Below, piece by piece: positions 45,967 through 58,995 of a stretch of 64,000 bases of DNA. The DNA lies in the NCBI GenBank assembly GCA_009761415.1, contig QUOL01000007.1:1116001-1180000 (forward strand), in the 5' to 3' direction. The translations under genes were made by a program, and so were the position numbers. Position 1 is the first letter of the stretch. Each line of letters opens with the position of its first letter. The notes under the pieces were generated by a model. The model searched no databases. It was not told the DNA's origin and saw only the letters and a program-made list of their open reading frames with translations. Source of the stretch: Sarcomyxa edulis. Lineage: Eukaryota > Basidiomycota > Agaricomycetes > Agaricales > Mycenaceae.

Positions 45967-47564
45967 ATGTCAAACGACTCTTTCTACGATAGCGGCGCTG
46001 GTACTCAACATCCGAATTTTGGGACCCCTGGATCTGAGTCATCTAATGCTGATTCTGGGATCAAACAGGTTGGTACCATGGTGAAGCACGATCTCAGGCC
46101 GCCTCATCTCTTGATTAGAATCCTGAATACGAAGTGGACAAAGCTCTGCGACGAGTTACGGTACGCCAGATTCTGGAAGCTCGCCAGCTGCATTCTTCAG
46201 CCAATTTCGCGATAGATGGGCACGAAATTTCACAAGTGAGTGTTGGAAAAGCTCAATCTTTTTCGCGTTACTTATCATACTGTGTCGTCCCGTCAGGTTA
46301 TGCTTGTCGCAAACATTGTATCCATGGACAAGCAGATCTACGGCACCAATTATTTTTTAGAAGATGGTACGAGAGGCCGACTCCAAGCTCTGATATGGCA
46401 AGTGGACATCGACGAAGAAGAAACCCGTAAATTTGGGTCAGTAAATGCTACAGCCTTCTGTCAAGTTGACATTTTACCGTGGTTTCCAGTGAACTCTCGT
46501 ATGTGCGAGTTGTTGGCACAGTGACAAGTTTCAACAATCGCAATAAGCTCACGATAAGATCCATAAAAGAAGTGGACGACCCACACGCAATATACCACCA
46601 CATCCTGCGTTGCATGGTGGATACTCTTATATACGAACGCGGCCCCCCTCAGGTACGTGACAATTCTTCCACCGTCTATTCGAGGCCTAATTGGTCTGTC
46701 AAGCCCACCGAATGTTTCGCATACACACACCGCGATATACAGCAGCCAGCTGATGTACAAGTGGATGATTCTCTGGTCGATGATATTCTTCATTTGGACT
46801 TGGGTGAAACGTCTACAACGCAGCAGTCAGCAGCTTCCAAGTCGCTGCCGACCCAAGGTTCTCGTCCGATTACACCTCCAGTGCACCAAAGAGGTACCGA
46901 TACAGGATTGTCTTCGGCTAAAAAAGGAAAGCAGAAAGAGGGCACTGTCCGTGAAGATCCACAAATTTCCGGATCGTCTTCTGCACACCGTCCAACAGAC
47001 TTCGGACTATCATCTCCGAACACTCATGGCGAATATAGCTCTGCAGCCAGTGGTCGCTCTAGTTCTCATGCTCGTTTTTCAATCGCACGTTCTTCTTCAA
47101 TCTCGTGCGACGCTCAGGAATGTCCACCAGACAATTCCCTACTCTTTTCAGAGTCTACTATCGTTCCTCAAGCACCACAAGAACGTCGTGCTTCTTCCTC
47201 TGCCAATCTCAGAAAAAAAGATCCATATTCGCACTTGACTAATCTTGAGCGTGACATCATCCTTTCCATCCTCAATGCTGGGGAATGTCCCAGTCTATAC
47301 CCAACGGAAGGCCGAAAAACCGAGCAGTGGGAAGGCGTTCCCGTACACGGTATCTTGACTGCACTCCGGTCTCGACACCGATTGTCTATGCCGGCATTTC
47401 GGTGAGCTCAAGACGCTTTCTTTTTTCTCAGCATCGAGGACTGAAGATCTCGTTATTGCAGGAATGCGATTGAACATTTGGTAGCCGAAGGGTATATACA
47501 TACCACCATAGACGATGGGCACTATGGAGTCACCAGACAGGTTGCGAATGCTGCCCGGCGATGA
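45967..47564 (+). CDS. Second RPA2-type protein (RPA32 paralogue) with long disordered linker
   Basis: A divergent RPA32-like protein directly downstream of the standard gene. ATG 45967 gives MSNDSFYDSGAGTQHPNFGT, a Ser/Gly-rich leader, then YEVDKALRRVTVRQILEARQ. The OB fold reads VMLVANIVSMDKQIYGTNYF, LEDGTRGRLQALIWQVDIDE and YVRVVGTVTSFNNRNKLTIR, in the same order as in RPA2. HHILRCMVDTLIYERGPPQ matches the helix that closes the OB domain. A linker of about 200 residues rich in Ser/Thr/Pro follows, against about 50 in the neighbour. The winged helix reads LERDIILSILNAGE, VPVHGILTALRSRHRLSMPA and NAIEHLVAEGYIHTTIDDGH, ending VANAARR. All splices keep frame, so it is not a pseudogene. It may form an alternative RPA complex, but that is inference. 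Confidence 0.9.
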
Positions 47565-47915
47565 CTTATCGTAGCAGCCCCGGTACCTCGCTGATAGGTG
47601 CTTTAAAGTATTTTTAGGCTTCAAAAATGGCGCATTGCTATTTATCACAACAGGAAGTCATAAATAGATGCCGGTAGTCATCCGGCAGACACCAATTCTC
47701 TTTACGCGCTGTGAATTGAACGTGCCTGCGGTCGGAGTATCTGTCCTCAATCAATTTTGGCACTCAACGAGGCTGGTCTATATGCACGGGGTTACTTTCC
47801 GTTCTACTTATAAGAACTTGCCCATAGCACCACCGTCGACTCAGTGTCAAATTTTCCCACTCGTTATCTCAAACGTCCAAGTGTTGCAGTACTCGAGTTT
47901 TCCTCGCTCATAGCT
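47565..47915. other. Intergenic between RPA2-type gene and ABC transporter
   Basis: 351 bp holding the 3' flank of the RPA2-type gene and the promoter and leader of the ABC transporter. No motif or repeat stands out. Confidence 0.4.
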
Positions 47916-50900
47916 ATGGACGACAAGAAATCGACCTCCCCGGCTTCTTCTATTGGTGAGGAAGAAGTCAAGGGTCCTCCTAAGACGGAGGTACATGAAA
48001 CCCCGCAACACATCCACCTGCAATTTGACACGGGTCATGAACTTTCACGATTTCGCACTAAATGGTGGCAATTCTGGTGCGTCGGAAAAGCAAAGTCATG
48101 GATTCTGGCTCACAGCAGGTATTATCGCAGGATTCCCCGGGATCCACCGCCGCCGCCCCGAAAGTCTCTCGATGATGCTCCAGTAAGCTCTTCTCAATGA
48201 TGACTTACGTATTCTGCTCATAGAGAGCTCTGATACCAGATCATCCCCATTGTGAACGCGTCTCTTCTCTCTAAATTGACGTACACATGGATTACCGAGA
48301 TGATGGTTCTGGGTTATCAACGAACGCTGCAACCAGCCGACCTATGGAAAATGGATGAAACACGAGAATCGGGACATCTTTCTGCTATATTAGACGAGGC
48401 TTGGGCTCGACGACTAAAGGAAGCTAATTCTTGGAATGATAGACTGGCCAACGGTGAAATCAAACCTGGGCTTTGGAAGCGTCTGAGATGGGCTATTGCC
48501 TCGAGCATGGCAGGAAAGAATTACGCCGAAAGGCGCGCGTCTCTTGAGACTCAATGGTGTGAAGTGGATGGGCGAAAGGAGCCCAGTTTAGCTTGGGCGT
48601 TGAATGATACTCTTGGTAGCTTGTTCTGGATCGGGGGGCTCTTCAAAGTAAGATGACTGATTATTGCAACCAAATAGGCTCTCATCCAGTCATTTCATAG
48701 GTCGTGGGAGACACTTCACAGCTTATGGGACCTCTACTCGTTAAGGTATTGAACGACCGTGATGCCGTCTTTAAGTGTCACTGACATATCTCTTCTCTTA
48801 GGCGGTCATCAACTTTGGTAAAGCTCATATCGCAGCCACCGAAAATGGGACCACTCCACCCAGTGTAGGTCGGGGTATTGGAATGGCTATTGGACTTTTT
48901 TGTGTCGTAGTTCTTGCCAGTATCTGTCAACACCAGGTAGGTCCTTCTATTGCATTGTATGGCACGGCTCAAAGCACTGAGCCTTTCCATATATAGTTTT
49001 TCTGGCGGTCAATGACTACTGGAGTACTCGCTAGGGCTGCACTGATACATTCCATCTATAAACGTGGAGTCAATCTTACTGGAAAAGCACGCACACAGTT
49101 CTCCAACGCTGCTCTGATTAATCATGTCTCAACGGACGTACGTTCTTTATCAATTGCTTAATCATCCGCTAATGCCACCAGTATAGGTGAGTCGAATCGA
49201 TGCTTGTGCGCAATGGTTTGTAAGTGAAGACACGCCTGTCAGTTTATGAACCGAAGCTGATGGAGTATAATCTACTCAGCACGCAGCATGGACGGCACCA
49301 ATCCAAGTCACAGTGTGCTTGATCATCTTACTCGTTCAGGTGCGTAGGATGTAGTCATCAGCGGGGCTCTCTCGTCGACCATCATCCACAGCTCGGTCCT
49401 TCAGCATTGGCAGGATTCTCTCTATTTTTGCTCATCGCCCCTGTGCAAGAAAGAGTCATGGCGCACCAATTCAGAGTCAGGCGAAAGTTGATGAAATGGA
49501 CTGATCAAAGGGCTAAACTAATTCTTGAAATATTGGGTAAGTTTCGAGCAAGGTCTTCCTGTCTCTAGAAACATCCTCAGTCGTGTGACTCTAGGTGCAA
49601 TGCGCGTTGTCAAATATTTCTCGTACGAACTTCCTTTTTTGAAGCGTACGTCCATCTCAAGTGTCTGGTGGTCTGCGTGCATTTATACCCATCACAGGCA
49701 TATTTGACATCCGGCGAAATGAGCTTCGAGGCATCCGAGAAATACAATTCTCTCGGTCTGCTAAGTGAGATATTCTTGTATTCGACAACCATGACCGGGC
49801 GTTTCTGACGGAACCATAAACTTCAAGTCTAGCGTTCGCTTTCTCAGTACCAGTTCTTGCCGCCACACTAGCATTTTTGACCTATACGTTGACCGCTCAT
49901 GACTTTGATTCCGCTATCATTTTCTCGTCTCTCAGTCTCTTCCAGGTAAGCCACAGCTTTTCATCTGTCATACTTGTACTGTCGTAAACGATAATATCAA
50001 ATAGCTTCTCCGTCAACCATTGATGTTTTTACCCCGAGCACTCTCTGCCACTTCGGACGCCAAGAATGCTCTTGCTCGACTTACTCACATCTTCAAGGCG
50101 GAGATAATGACGGGTGTTACTCTCAATGTAGATCCACGGCAGGAGGCAGCTCTCGAAGTCAGAGGTGCAACGTTCCAGTGGGAGGAATTATCCTCTCCGA
50201 AGGACACGTACGGGGCAAAAAAACTGCCAGCGTCAGCGCCTCCTACCATCGCCACCAAAGCGTCCGATCCATTCCAAGTCCGAGATATCAACATGTCTGT
50301 CCCGCGAGGCACTGTGGTCGCCGTAGTCGGTCGTGTAGGAAGCGGCAAGGTATTTCTCGTCCATTCAGTGCAGTCAATGTCGCTGATTGTACTACAGTCT
50401 AGCTTACTCCAGGGAATCATTGGAGAAATGAAGAAGGTCCGAGGGAATGTTTCCCTAGGGGGTCGGATAGCATACTGTCCTCAAACTGCTTGGATTCAAA
50501 ATGCAACATTGGTCCGTCACTCTTTCCAGGCACACTTTGCACAGTTTGATGTATCCTATTCATCTCCAGAGAGACAACGTCCTTTTCGGACAGCCTTTCG
50601 ATGAGGACAGATACTGGGAGGTCATGGATGATGCGTGCCTCCTCACGGATTTACAAGGTAGGTTGATGGATATTGATGATCGGATTTGGATTTAAGTCTC
50701 TATAGTTTTACCTGACGGCGACTTGACCGAGATCGGCGAAAAGGGAATCAACCTGAGGTCAGTTCCCGTTTGATTTGCACCCCTTGTGATCTGACAAAAG
50801 GAGAGTATTAGTGGGGGACAAAAGCAGCGCGTGAGTCTTGTTACCTGACGTTTAATATACTGATCTGACGTATTAGAGTATAGGTTAACATCGCCAGGGC

Positions 50901-53900
50901 TCTTTATTATGATGCCGACATTGTTATCATGGACGATCCGCTCTCAGCTGGTACCTCTGTTTACCGCACCTTTCGAAACTTTCCGCTCATTTGACTTTCT
51001 AGTCGATGCCCATGTTGGAAAGGCCCTCTTTCAAGGGGCCATTCTACAGTCTCTGCGGGGCAAAGGGAAATCTGTTATTCTCGTCACTCATGCTCTCCAC
51101 TTTTTATCTCAGTGTGATTACATATGTGTTCTGAACGATGGACGAATCACTGAACAAGGTACCTACTTTGAACTCATCTCCAAGGATGGTGACTTTGCTC
51201 GGCTCGACAAAGAATTTGGCGGTGGAAGTGAAGAAGAGGAAGAGGCCGTCGAAGATATAGAACCTTCAGCGCCGTCATCTGGCGCTGTGATCAAGGAAGT
51301 GAGGACGAAGTCGGCGGATGTTGAGAGACGTGGAGCTGGCAGCGGTAAACTGGAAGGGCGTTTGATGGTGAAGGAGAAGCGAACTACTGGATCCGTATCC
51401 TGGGGTGGTACGTATGGTATATGTATCCATCTGTGTCATAGTATTAACGATATCTTCTGAGTCCAGTTTATAGCTCATACTTCATCGCGGGACGAGGATT
51501 TTTGACCGGTCCTTTCACCATGATCGCTATGCTTGCCATGCAGGGCAGTCAGATCATGAATTCGTATACCCTAGTGTGGTGGCAGGCAAAGTACGTATCT
51601 GTATTGTCCAATGATTGACACGTCTTACTGATGTCTGTGTAGCACTTTCGATCGCCCGAATTCTTTCTATCAGATCCTGTATGCGTGTCTAGGTGTATCG
51701 CAGGCCATGTTTACGCTTCTACTGTTTGTTATTTCATGTTCTCCTGATGTCTTGTGCTAACGCGAAGCTCTTACAGTGGCATATCCATGGTGATCATTGG
51801 TCTGGATGACGATAACTTGTGCTCGATTACTGACTGTGCGTTTTGCAGGACATTATGTCTGCATTTGTCTCCGAGAATCTCCATCATAAAGCTGTCCGAA
51901 ATATCTTCTATGCTCCTATGTCGTTTTTCGATACTACGGTATGTACCTGCACATTGTGGATTAGAGTCGAGCAACTTGAAATGATTTTTTAGCCTATGGG
52001 GCGTATGCTGAGCGTTTTCGGAAAAGATGTTGACAGTCAGTGATTGATTTTGCGACTTGGCGGACTTCAGCTAACTCTTTTTGGCTGCATAGCTATGGAC
52101 GATCAACTCCCTGGTGAGTTACATAGCACTTTGATGCGTTAGTGTATTAAACGCTTTGTTTTAGTTTCTATGCGAATGAGTGGGTGCAACGAATTATAGA
52201 AGCCGGGTGTGGTGGTATTGATGCTCTTGAAGCGGTCTTGACAATTAGTAACGTCGTCGGTGCCGTGCTTATCATCACAATCATAGAACATTACTTCAGT
52301 GAGTTTTGGCCCTTTAGACTTGCAGGAAGTCATGAAGATGATGTCCTCTATGCTAGTTATCGCGGCAGCGGTCATTGCCCTTGGATATACTTACTTTGCC
52401 AAATTTTATAGGTCCAGCGCTCGAGAGATGAAACGACTAGGTAATGCATTTCTGCACACATGATGGGGAGAGCCTGTTAAGTCGGCCTCTGAATCTTTAG
52501 ATTCAATGTTGCGGTCCGTTCTGTACGCGCATTTCTCGGAATCTCTAACAGGACTTCCGACTATTCGCATATACGGCGAGATGTCTCGGTTCATCCACGA
52601 TAATCACTACTATGTAGACCTGGAAAATAGGGCTTTGTTCCTGACGGTCACAAATCAACGGCATGTCTATCCTCTAGCCTGAACTCTTGGGTTTTGCTTC
52701 ACGTAAATTTCTAGGTGGTTGGCCATCAGACTGGACTTCCTCGGGGCCATGATGGTTTTCGTTGTGTGTATTCAGCACGATTACACCCCAATGTATTCTC
52801 ACAAATGCGCCTTAGGTCGCCATTCTGTGCGTTTCTGGGACATCGGGGATCAGTGTTGCCCAGATTGGTCTGGTCTTGACATATACTAGTGGGTCCCGAA
52901 TTCTAGAGTCCTATGATAACTCGGATGCTGACTACTCTATAGCGTCCCTCACGCAGCTATGCGGCATGGTGACAAGACAGACCGCGGAAGTCGAGGTTAG
53001 AACCTATTCTTGTGGTTCTGGCAAATGGTTTGATATGATTGACCCAGAACTATATGAACTCTGTGGAAAGAGGTGAGCCGTCTCAAGGTCATAGACTAGC
53101 TATATTATTTAATTTGAGGTTATTTTAGTTGTCGAGTATAGTCAGGGCACCTACATCGAGGAAGAAGCGCCGCATGAAATCGAAGCCACCAAGCCTCCAG
53201 CTGAATGGCCAAAAGACGGTGCCATCGAGTTCAAAGACATAGTGATGAGTTATAGACCTGGTCTGCCCAACGTACTGCATGGTATCTCGATGAACATCAA
53301 CGGGGGTGAGAAGATAGGTGTCGTAGGTCAGTGTTTCTATCTGAAATACTGGGTAAACGATACAGATACTGTCATCCAGGTCGCACAGGAGCTGGCAAGA
53401 GTTCTGTAATGCTGGCTTTGTTCAGGTGGGTACTGCGTTGATTTTTGCCTTTTTGCTCGGTATATGACGAATATAAAATCTACAGAATAGTAGAACTGTC
53501 TTCTGGGTCTATAAGCATCGACGGGTAAGCGCGTTTTTGGCCGTTCAGGTTGCGAAAGTAAAGAATTACCCGTCCGATAGTGTCGATATTTCGAAGATTG
53601 GACTGAAAGATCTTCGTTCTAATATATCAATCATACCACAAGACGTACGTTTGATTGTTCTCCAACAGACTTTCGTTCTACTAACAGGACCTCCTAGCCT
53701 TTGCTATTTAGTGGTACGCCTACATATTATGAGTATTTGTCTCTCCGAATATCTGATATCTCGTAACTTCTCAGGTACTGTCCGATCAAATTTGGATCCC
53801 TTCTCACTATATGACGATGCACGTCTATGGGATGCCCTTCGTCGCTCCTTCCTAGTGGAAGACAAGGCTAGCTCAGAGGTGTCCTCCGAAAAGGCAGACC

Positions 53901-54487
53901 CATCTGCAGCTCAAAGACAGATCGATTTGGATACTGTAATTGAAAGCGAAGGAGCCAATTTGAGCGTCGGAGAGCGCTCTCTGCTTAGTCTAGCTCGCGC
54001 GTTGGTAAAGGATTCCAGGGTTGTCGTCCTCGATGAAGCTACGTGAGTTGTTTGGCTTTTGCTATGGTATGGCCTAATCATTACACGGTGGCTTTTGTTC
54101 CTTTCAGAGCGTCTGTGGATTTGGAGACCGACAGCAAGATTCAGCGAACTATTCAGAGTCAGTTCAAGGATCGTACCCTCTTATGTATCGCCCGTACGCA
54201 CCATTGCACTTGTAAGGCATAGGGCATTGCCACTCATAATATTCCTTATTAGACCGTCTTCGCACCATCATTTCTTACGACCGCATTCTGGTATTAGACT
54301 CTGGGACAGTCGCAGTGAGTGACCTTTCCTTCCTTTTCCAATGATGTTTGCCAATACACAGACGTGACAGGAATTCGACACACCAACGGCTTTGTTCGAA
54401 CAGGAAGACGGCATTTTCAGAGCCCTTTGCGAGAGGAGTAACATAACTCTGCAAGATATACAGGAAAGTAATGCTAGGGAGAAATGA
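47916..54487 (+). CDS. ABCC-type multidrug transporter, YOR1-like
   Basis: Full-size ABC exporter (two membrane domains, two nucleotide domains, about 1,420 residues, roughly 30 exons). ATG 47916 starts MDDKKSTSPASSIGEEEVKG. Membrane domain 1 begins NASLLSKLTYTWITEMMVLG and includes WRSMTTGVLARAALIHSIYK. NBD1 has GRVGSGKSSLLQGIIGEMKK, CPQTAWIQNATLRDNVLFGQ, signature LSGGQKQR, and Walker B IVIMDDPLSAVDAHVG, with Asp where the catalytic Glu would be. Membrane domain 2 includes FDRPNSFYQILYACLGVSQA and FFDTTPMGRMLSVFGKDVD. NBD2 has [40 protein letters not shown], signature LSVGERSLLSLARAL, and a complete Walker B VVVLDEATASVD. This asymmetry, one degenerate and one full ATP site, is typical of ABCC proteins. 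YOR1 relatives export organic anions and drugs. Every exon checked keeps frame. Confidence 0.96.
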
Positions 54488-54589
54488 AGAGTTTAGATAC
54501 CTTATTTTAGAGTTCATAGAGAGATTCTGTGTTTGTTATGCGATTGTTTCCCAATGATCACAGGCAGTTCAATACGCTACTTACAAGTC

Positions 54590-55672
54590 CTATACAAATT
54601 CACCTGCCTTCACCCTTTGTGCCAAATCGTATCCGTATGCAAACTGAGACAATTTTGCGTCTACGACGAAACCCTGAAGCAAAACAATCGATCATCATTC
54701 AAGCTCAAACGTAGTCAAGACACAACTCACCTTTTTGCTGTAATCTGAGAAATTGATATATGTTGAATAGACATTCATTTTGAGTCATGCCACTCACCTT
54801 TGAGCTCATCGTGCAATTTGGCAAGTTCTACCACTCGCTTGACGATGAATTCACCAGATTCCAGCTTCTGGTCCGGCGTTTCGAGTTTGTCGGCGAGGGA
54901 AACTTCCAAAATGACTAGTGACATGTTGGCGTTCGTCATACCTAAACCGTAGTCGTCTTTAGTGGCATATGTAGCACGAGAACAGTGTAAGTACCAGGGT
55001 CAGCGACGACCACAGGAGATTCCTCGATGACTCTGTCTGCCTTGTATCCAGTCTCTTCTTCAAGCTCACGAATAGCTGCTTGTTGTGGGGTTTCCCCTTC
55101 ATCGATCAGTCCTTCGTGAGGAGATAGCGTGAGGAGATACATTAACAAATGTCCTAGAGCGAGAATGACGCGTGATTACCTGCAGGGAGTTCTGTGGTAC
55201 ACACCACGAAATGCTATAGCAAGAGATGCAATGAAAATGAGAATGGACTTTACCGATAACGAACTTATCAACTGGCGGTCGGTACTGCTCGATGATGACA
55301 GTAGAAAGTGGGAACGCGTTTGTTTTGGAACGCAGGATGGTAAGTATAGCCACCGCTGCAACATGATACACTCAAAACAGGGCGACAGGGTTGTAGAGAC
55401 GCGAAGCTGACCGTCTATCCCAGATGATTTCCGAGTTTTGCGCTCGGCAGATTCCCAGACTCTCTGCGATCAGAGTTGGGGGGGAGTCTCCAGCCCAGAG
55501 GAAGTTTCATACCTGTTTACCGTCTGCGTCGCTGTAGTTTATCTTCTTGAGCGTGATCCACCTGGATCAGAGTCATGCTTGAGCTTGAATGTTCAGAGCA
55601 GATATCGGCCTATTACTTTGCCTCAGTCAAGGACATATCCGATTTAGAGATGACTTGTGGAGTCGAAGTCAT
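54590..55672 (-). CDS. YSA1: ADP-ribose pyrophosphatase, Nudix family (YSA1/NUDT5-like)
   Basis: Hydrolyses ADP-ribose and similar nucleotide sugars to AMP and ribose 5-phosphate. ATG 55672 starts [19 protein letters not shown], joined to [16 protein letters not shown] and [20 protein letters not shown], the family's strand-swapped N-terminal domain. [20 protein letters not shown] and [16 protein letters not shown] lead to a perfect Nudix box [20 protein letters not shown] followed by TGY (Gx5Ex7REUxEExGU). [39 protein letters not shown] and [20 protein letters not shown] follow. About 205 residues in eight exons, matching yeast Ysa1 in length. Divergent from the SH3 protein gene; tail-to-tail with the ABC transporter (102 bp between ends). 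Confidence 0.95.
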
Positions 55673-56287
55673 TTTTGCGGAAATCAATAACCTGGATGAT
55701 GATGGATGGTGAATTCGGAGTGGTTGCCTGAGCAAAGAGATGAACTTGAGGGGCATCCTCGGACATCAAATCGCGTCGGCGGTCACTGGGACTCTTTCAC
55801 GCGTACTTTCATCATGCACTCAGCATCAATCTGGAAGTCGACATTCATACACGCCTACGAATATTTGTCTGTCGAAACGACACGAGAAACAGTCGTAACA
55901 CGGGCTGTACAGGCGTCGCTGCCAATCGGACGGATGCCCAGTATGTACTTGATTCCATCTAACTTGAAAAACCTCTCCAATCTTAGTGGTCACTTCAATG
56001 TGCCTGAACGCTTGCTGTCCAAGCCTTTGATGTCGATGCCTGATGCGCCTGAACGCTCCCGGAATGCCTCATGAAACACGCCTCCAATTTCTAATCTAAC
56101 GCAGAAAAGGCATCTGCCATCACATCACAATCTTGATGCAGGTTGCCGCAAGTCACGGATGGCGAATGCATACATAACATGGCATCCTGACAGATAGATC
56201 CCTCAGCTCTGTCTCTTTCCTTCTCTCCCTCACTTGGAGGTCTTTTTCACCCGACCCCCTTTCCTCTCCTTTGTCACGAGCCCGACC
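55673..56287. other. Divergent intergenic region YSA1 / SH3 protein
   Basis: 615 bp. A plus-strand frame of about 120 codons (55706-56074) has no similarity and no exon partner and is not called. The last 90 bases before 56288 are strongly pyrimidine-rich, like a transcription start region or leader. Confidence 0.4.
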
Positions 56288-57428
56288 ATGCATCACCGTG
56301 CGTTCGAACGTAGACTCTCGTCTTTTGATTTCAACGAACGACGGGAACCTCAAACCGAAATCTCCAATGTCGCATCGATTCCAGTTTTGCAAAGCGTTGA
56401 AGCCAGCCCGACCTCCGAACCAGTCTTTACAAAGCCGCCAACCTCCGTAAAAGCGTTAGCGGCTGTGCTCGGTGTTCTTGGTGCTCTGATCATAGGTAGA
56501 TTCACCCAGAATTCTTATCGGACATGATGCTGACAGATATCCAGCTTTCGCGATCTGGAGAATCCGAGCTTGGAGAATTCGAAGACGAACTGCCGCTTCC
56601 TCTTTGGTCGACAAAGTGTCCCCTCAGAGTAACAGTCCCTTCTCCCAAGAGAAACGCGTTGATTTGGTTACTTCTCTCGACGACCTCGAGAAGCCTACCA
56701 AAGCCGTTCTCTTACCCGCCGTTCCACCGACTCCTGCTCCAGGAACTGGCTGGGTTCCTCAAATTCGGTCCATTGGTGTGACACATGTCGCCGTCCCAGA
56801 GCCCGTCATCAAACCAGCCTCCCGCTCCTGGGAAAAGTCGTTCGTGAAGCTCAGTGGCGAACAAACGCCACCACCGGCGTACATCATAGCTAATGGTGCA
56901 TCTGACGACTCCTCCCCCCGTCTTACGAGCGCCCCACTTAGTAGCCCTCCTTCATCTCTCCGCAAAAAATCGCGTCATATTCCCTCTCCTTTGCAGACCC
57001 CGATAAACACCCCGCTGCCTCCGCCTCCTGAGGCGCGCCCGACTGTGCCACCTACTCCTCCTACTCCGCCCGCATCCAAGAAACTCGAGACTCTCTTGCC
57101 AAAGAGTCCGGCTCGCACCTCTTCATTCGCACCTTATGACATCGCCCTGAACCGGGCTAGCACAAGTCCGCAGAAAAGCGACAAAAAGCTGCCTCGCATG
57201 ATGTCAGTCTCAACCACCTTCGCGCCTACTCTCGAAGATGAACTCTCCGTCGAGCTCGGGGAAACTGTTCGCCTTATCGAAGAGTATGAGGATTCGTGGT
57301 GTCTCGTCCAACGCGTGGGGCGTATCGACGCTCCGAAAGGTGTCGTACCTCGTCTATGCTTGCAAGAGCGTGCAGAGGTGGTTCCTGGTCTCAGGCAATC
57401 TCGCTCTGGCCGCATTTCCAGACGGTAA
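56288..57428 (+). CDS. Single-span membrane protein with C-terminal SH3 domain (Fus1-like layout)
   Basis: Two exons, about 365 residues. ATG 56288 gives MHHRAFERRLSSFDF and a polar N-terminal segment. One membrane helix, VKALAAVLGVLGALIIAFAI, lies across the intron, followed at once by the basic stop-transfer WRIRAWRIRRRT. The cytoplasmic part is Pro-rich (for example TPINTPLPPPPEARPTVPPT). It ends in an SH3 domain, SVSTTFAPTLEDELSVELGE, TVRLIEEYEDSWCLVQRVGR, IDAPKGVVPRLCL, with the ALYDY-type, W and P positions recognisable. The layout matches yeast Fus1 and the basidiomycete SH3 membrane proteins. A role in polarised growth or cell fusion is plausible but not shown by sequence. The final residues RSGRISRR are basic. 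Confidence 0.82.
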
Positions 57429-58179
57429 AAGATATCTCATCCATCCTCTCCCTCCCTATTGAAACACGCCCAATGAATCGACACGCCAACAAGCTCATCA
57501 GCACCACACACTCCTTCAGTGATATAACATAGTCTCTTTTTTAAATCTTTATTTATCCGATAGGTCTCCCTATCATCTGCGCCTACTACTCTATCCTTTT
57601 TACCTGGTATTTATTGCCGTCCAGGTCGGACGGCGCCTTCGTATCCGTGCTATCACACGCACCGCGTCACTCTGTTACTGTATCCTGTTGCCACCTACAA
57701 ACCTTTTTATACTTTTCTGCTAGCCAGACCGGCGCTTTGACCACCATTTGCATTGCCATGGACGTTTTTAACTATATATACTGCCCGTACACACTACCCC
57801 CGTACTTATACTGCTAGTCAGACTTTGCTCGCTCGCTGAATATCAGAACAGAATCTTGTATGTATATGTTGGCAATATGTCAGACTTCAATCTTGAATCT
57901 TCAAGCTTCACAATTCTGACTAGTAGAAATGATTGACCGATAGCTTGGTCTTAATAACCATCAAGCTCACTGCAGCGCTAATATTGACGCTTCTATGTAC
58001 TGTCTATTTCGCGAGAACATTGACACTCAGCGCTGAAATATATGACAAGCACCTCCATTGGTTGCGAGAAAGTAGTAATTAGAGTGGTAGAATTCCCGTA
58101 GGACAATCAAGGGTAAAAGCAATACGAAGGTATCATTCCTCTGGTAGGAGTGCTTTCCGTCTATACTTTGACTGGTCTC
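57429..58179. other. Convergent intergenic region SH3 gene / PAM17
   Basis: 751 bp, AT-rich in the second half. It holds the 3' flanks of both genes. No open frame has protein-like features and no repeat longer than a few bases was noticed. Confidence 0.4.
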
Positions 58180-58995
58180 TTATCCACTGAGTGCGGTGCA
58201 TAGGATCTCAGCGGTCCACTTTATTCCAGGTTAGACATAAAGAAGATAACTCACCTGCCTATACTGCTGGATAGAGCCGATCTTTTCACCTATATTGATA
58301 CGTCATTTAGCTCCTTGGTAGTCTGTGCAGAACTAAAATGACCCACCATAGTAATCTGGGACTGGGTTAGTGGGACTCTGGAGTGATGGGTCCACACGGT
58401 TCTTGGCGATGTGTTGGTAGAATTCACGATCGCGCGCGTCGATAAGCTTAATGTTGTTACGATGAATCAACCGCCAGACAGCAGAGCCAAGTGTTGGGCC
58501 AATGAGGAAGCCGGCGCCTAAGTAAAATGAGTCCTGCATTCATGTCCAAAAGTTGAACACGTACCGACACACCCTACAGTGCATGCTCCGTAGAAGAAAA
58601 ATGGGTCGAGACCCTGTTTATGTTGAGGTGAATGGTATTCTAGGATTCTTTGCAAGACGAACACACCATTATTGGTTTTGTAGCATCGGTTTGAAGCGAA
58701 CCGAAATATAGAGAACCTCCCACAAAACCTAACAAGGCGCATGGAATAGTTACAGCCTAAAGAACGTCAAAAAAGCAATCAATTGTGACAGATCTATACT
58801 CATGCTTACTGTCTGCCATTTTCTCCTACCCCCGCGTATTGCAAGGTATTCTGGCCATGTAAGCGTTTGCTTGGAAGAGCCTTCGGAAATGGTGGACTTG
58901 TATCGTATGAAACCGGTGGGATTTCTACTGGATTGACGCGTCGCACATCGTAGTGTTATGGACTGGCTTAAAGGCCGTATCAGGCTGTGTTCCAT
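58180..58995 (-). CDS. PAM17: PAM17, subunit of the mitochondrial import motor
   Basis: Inner-membrane subunit of the presequence translocase-associated motor that couples TIM23 to Hsp70. ATG 58995 gives MEHSLIRPLSQSITLRCATR, a basic and hydroxylated mitochondrial targeting leader, then TLTWPEYLAIRGGRRKWQTA. The first membrane helix is VTIPCALLGFVGGSLYFGSL. QTDATKPIMGLDPFFFYGAC leads to the second helix GAGFLIGPTLGSAVWRLIHR. NNIKLIDARDREFYQHIAKN, RVDPSLQSPTNPVPDYYGEK and IGSIQQYRQW complete the family signature. Seven exons. The end is less sure: after YRQ a further intron would give WTAEILCTALSG and a stop at 58180-58182, while reading through would stop a few codons into the intron. Confidence 0.92.

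Noticed and set aside
55706..56074. Plus-strand frame of 122 codons upstream of the SH3 gene
   Set aside because: No homology and ordinary chance composition. It overlaps the presumed promoter of the Nudix gene.
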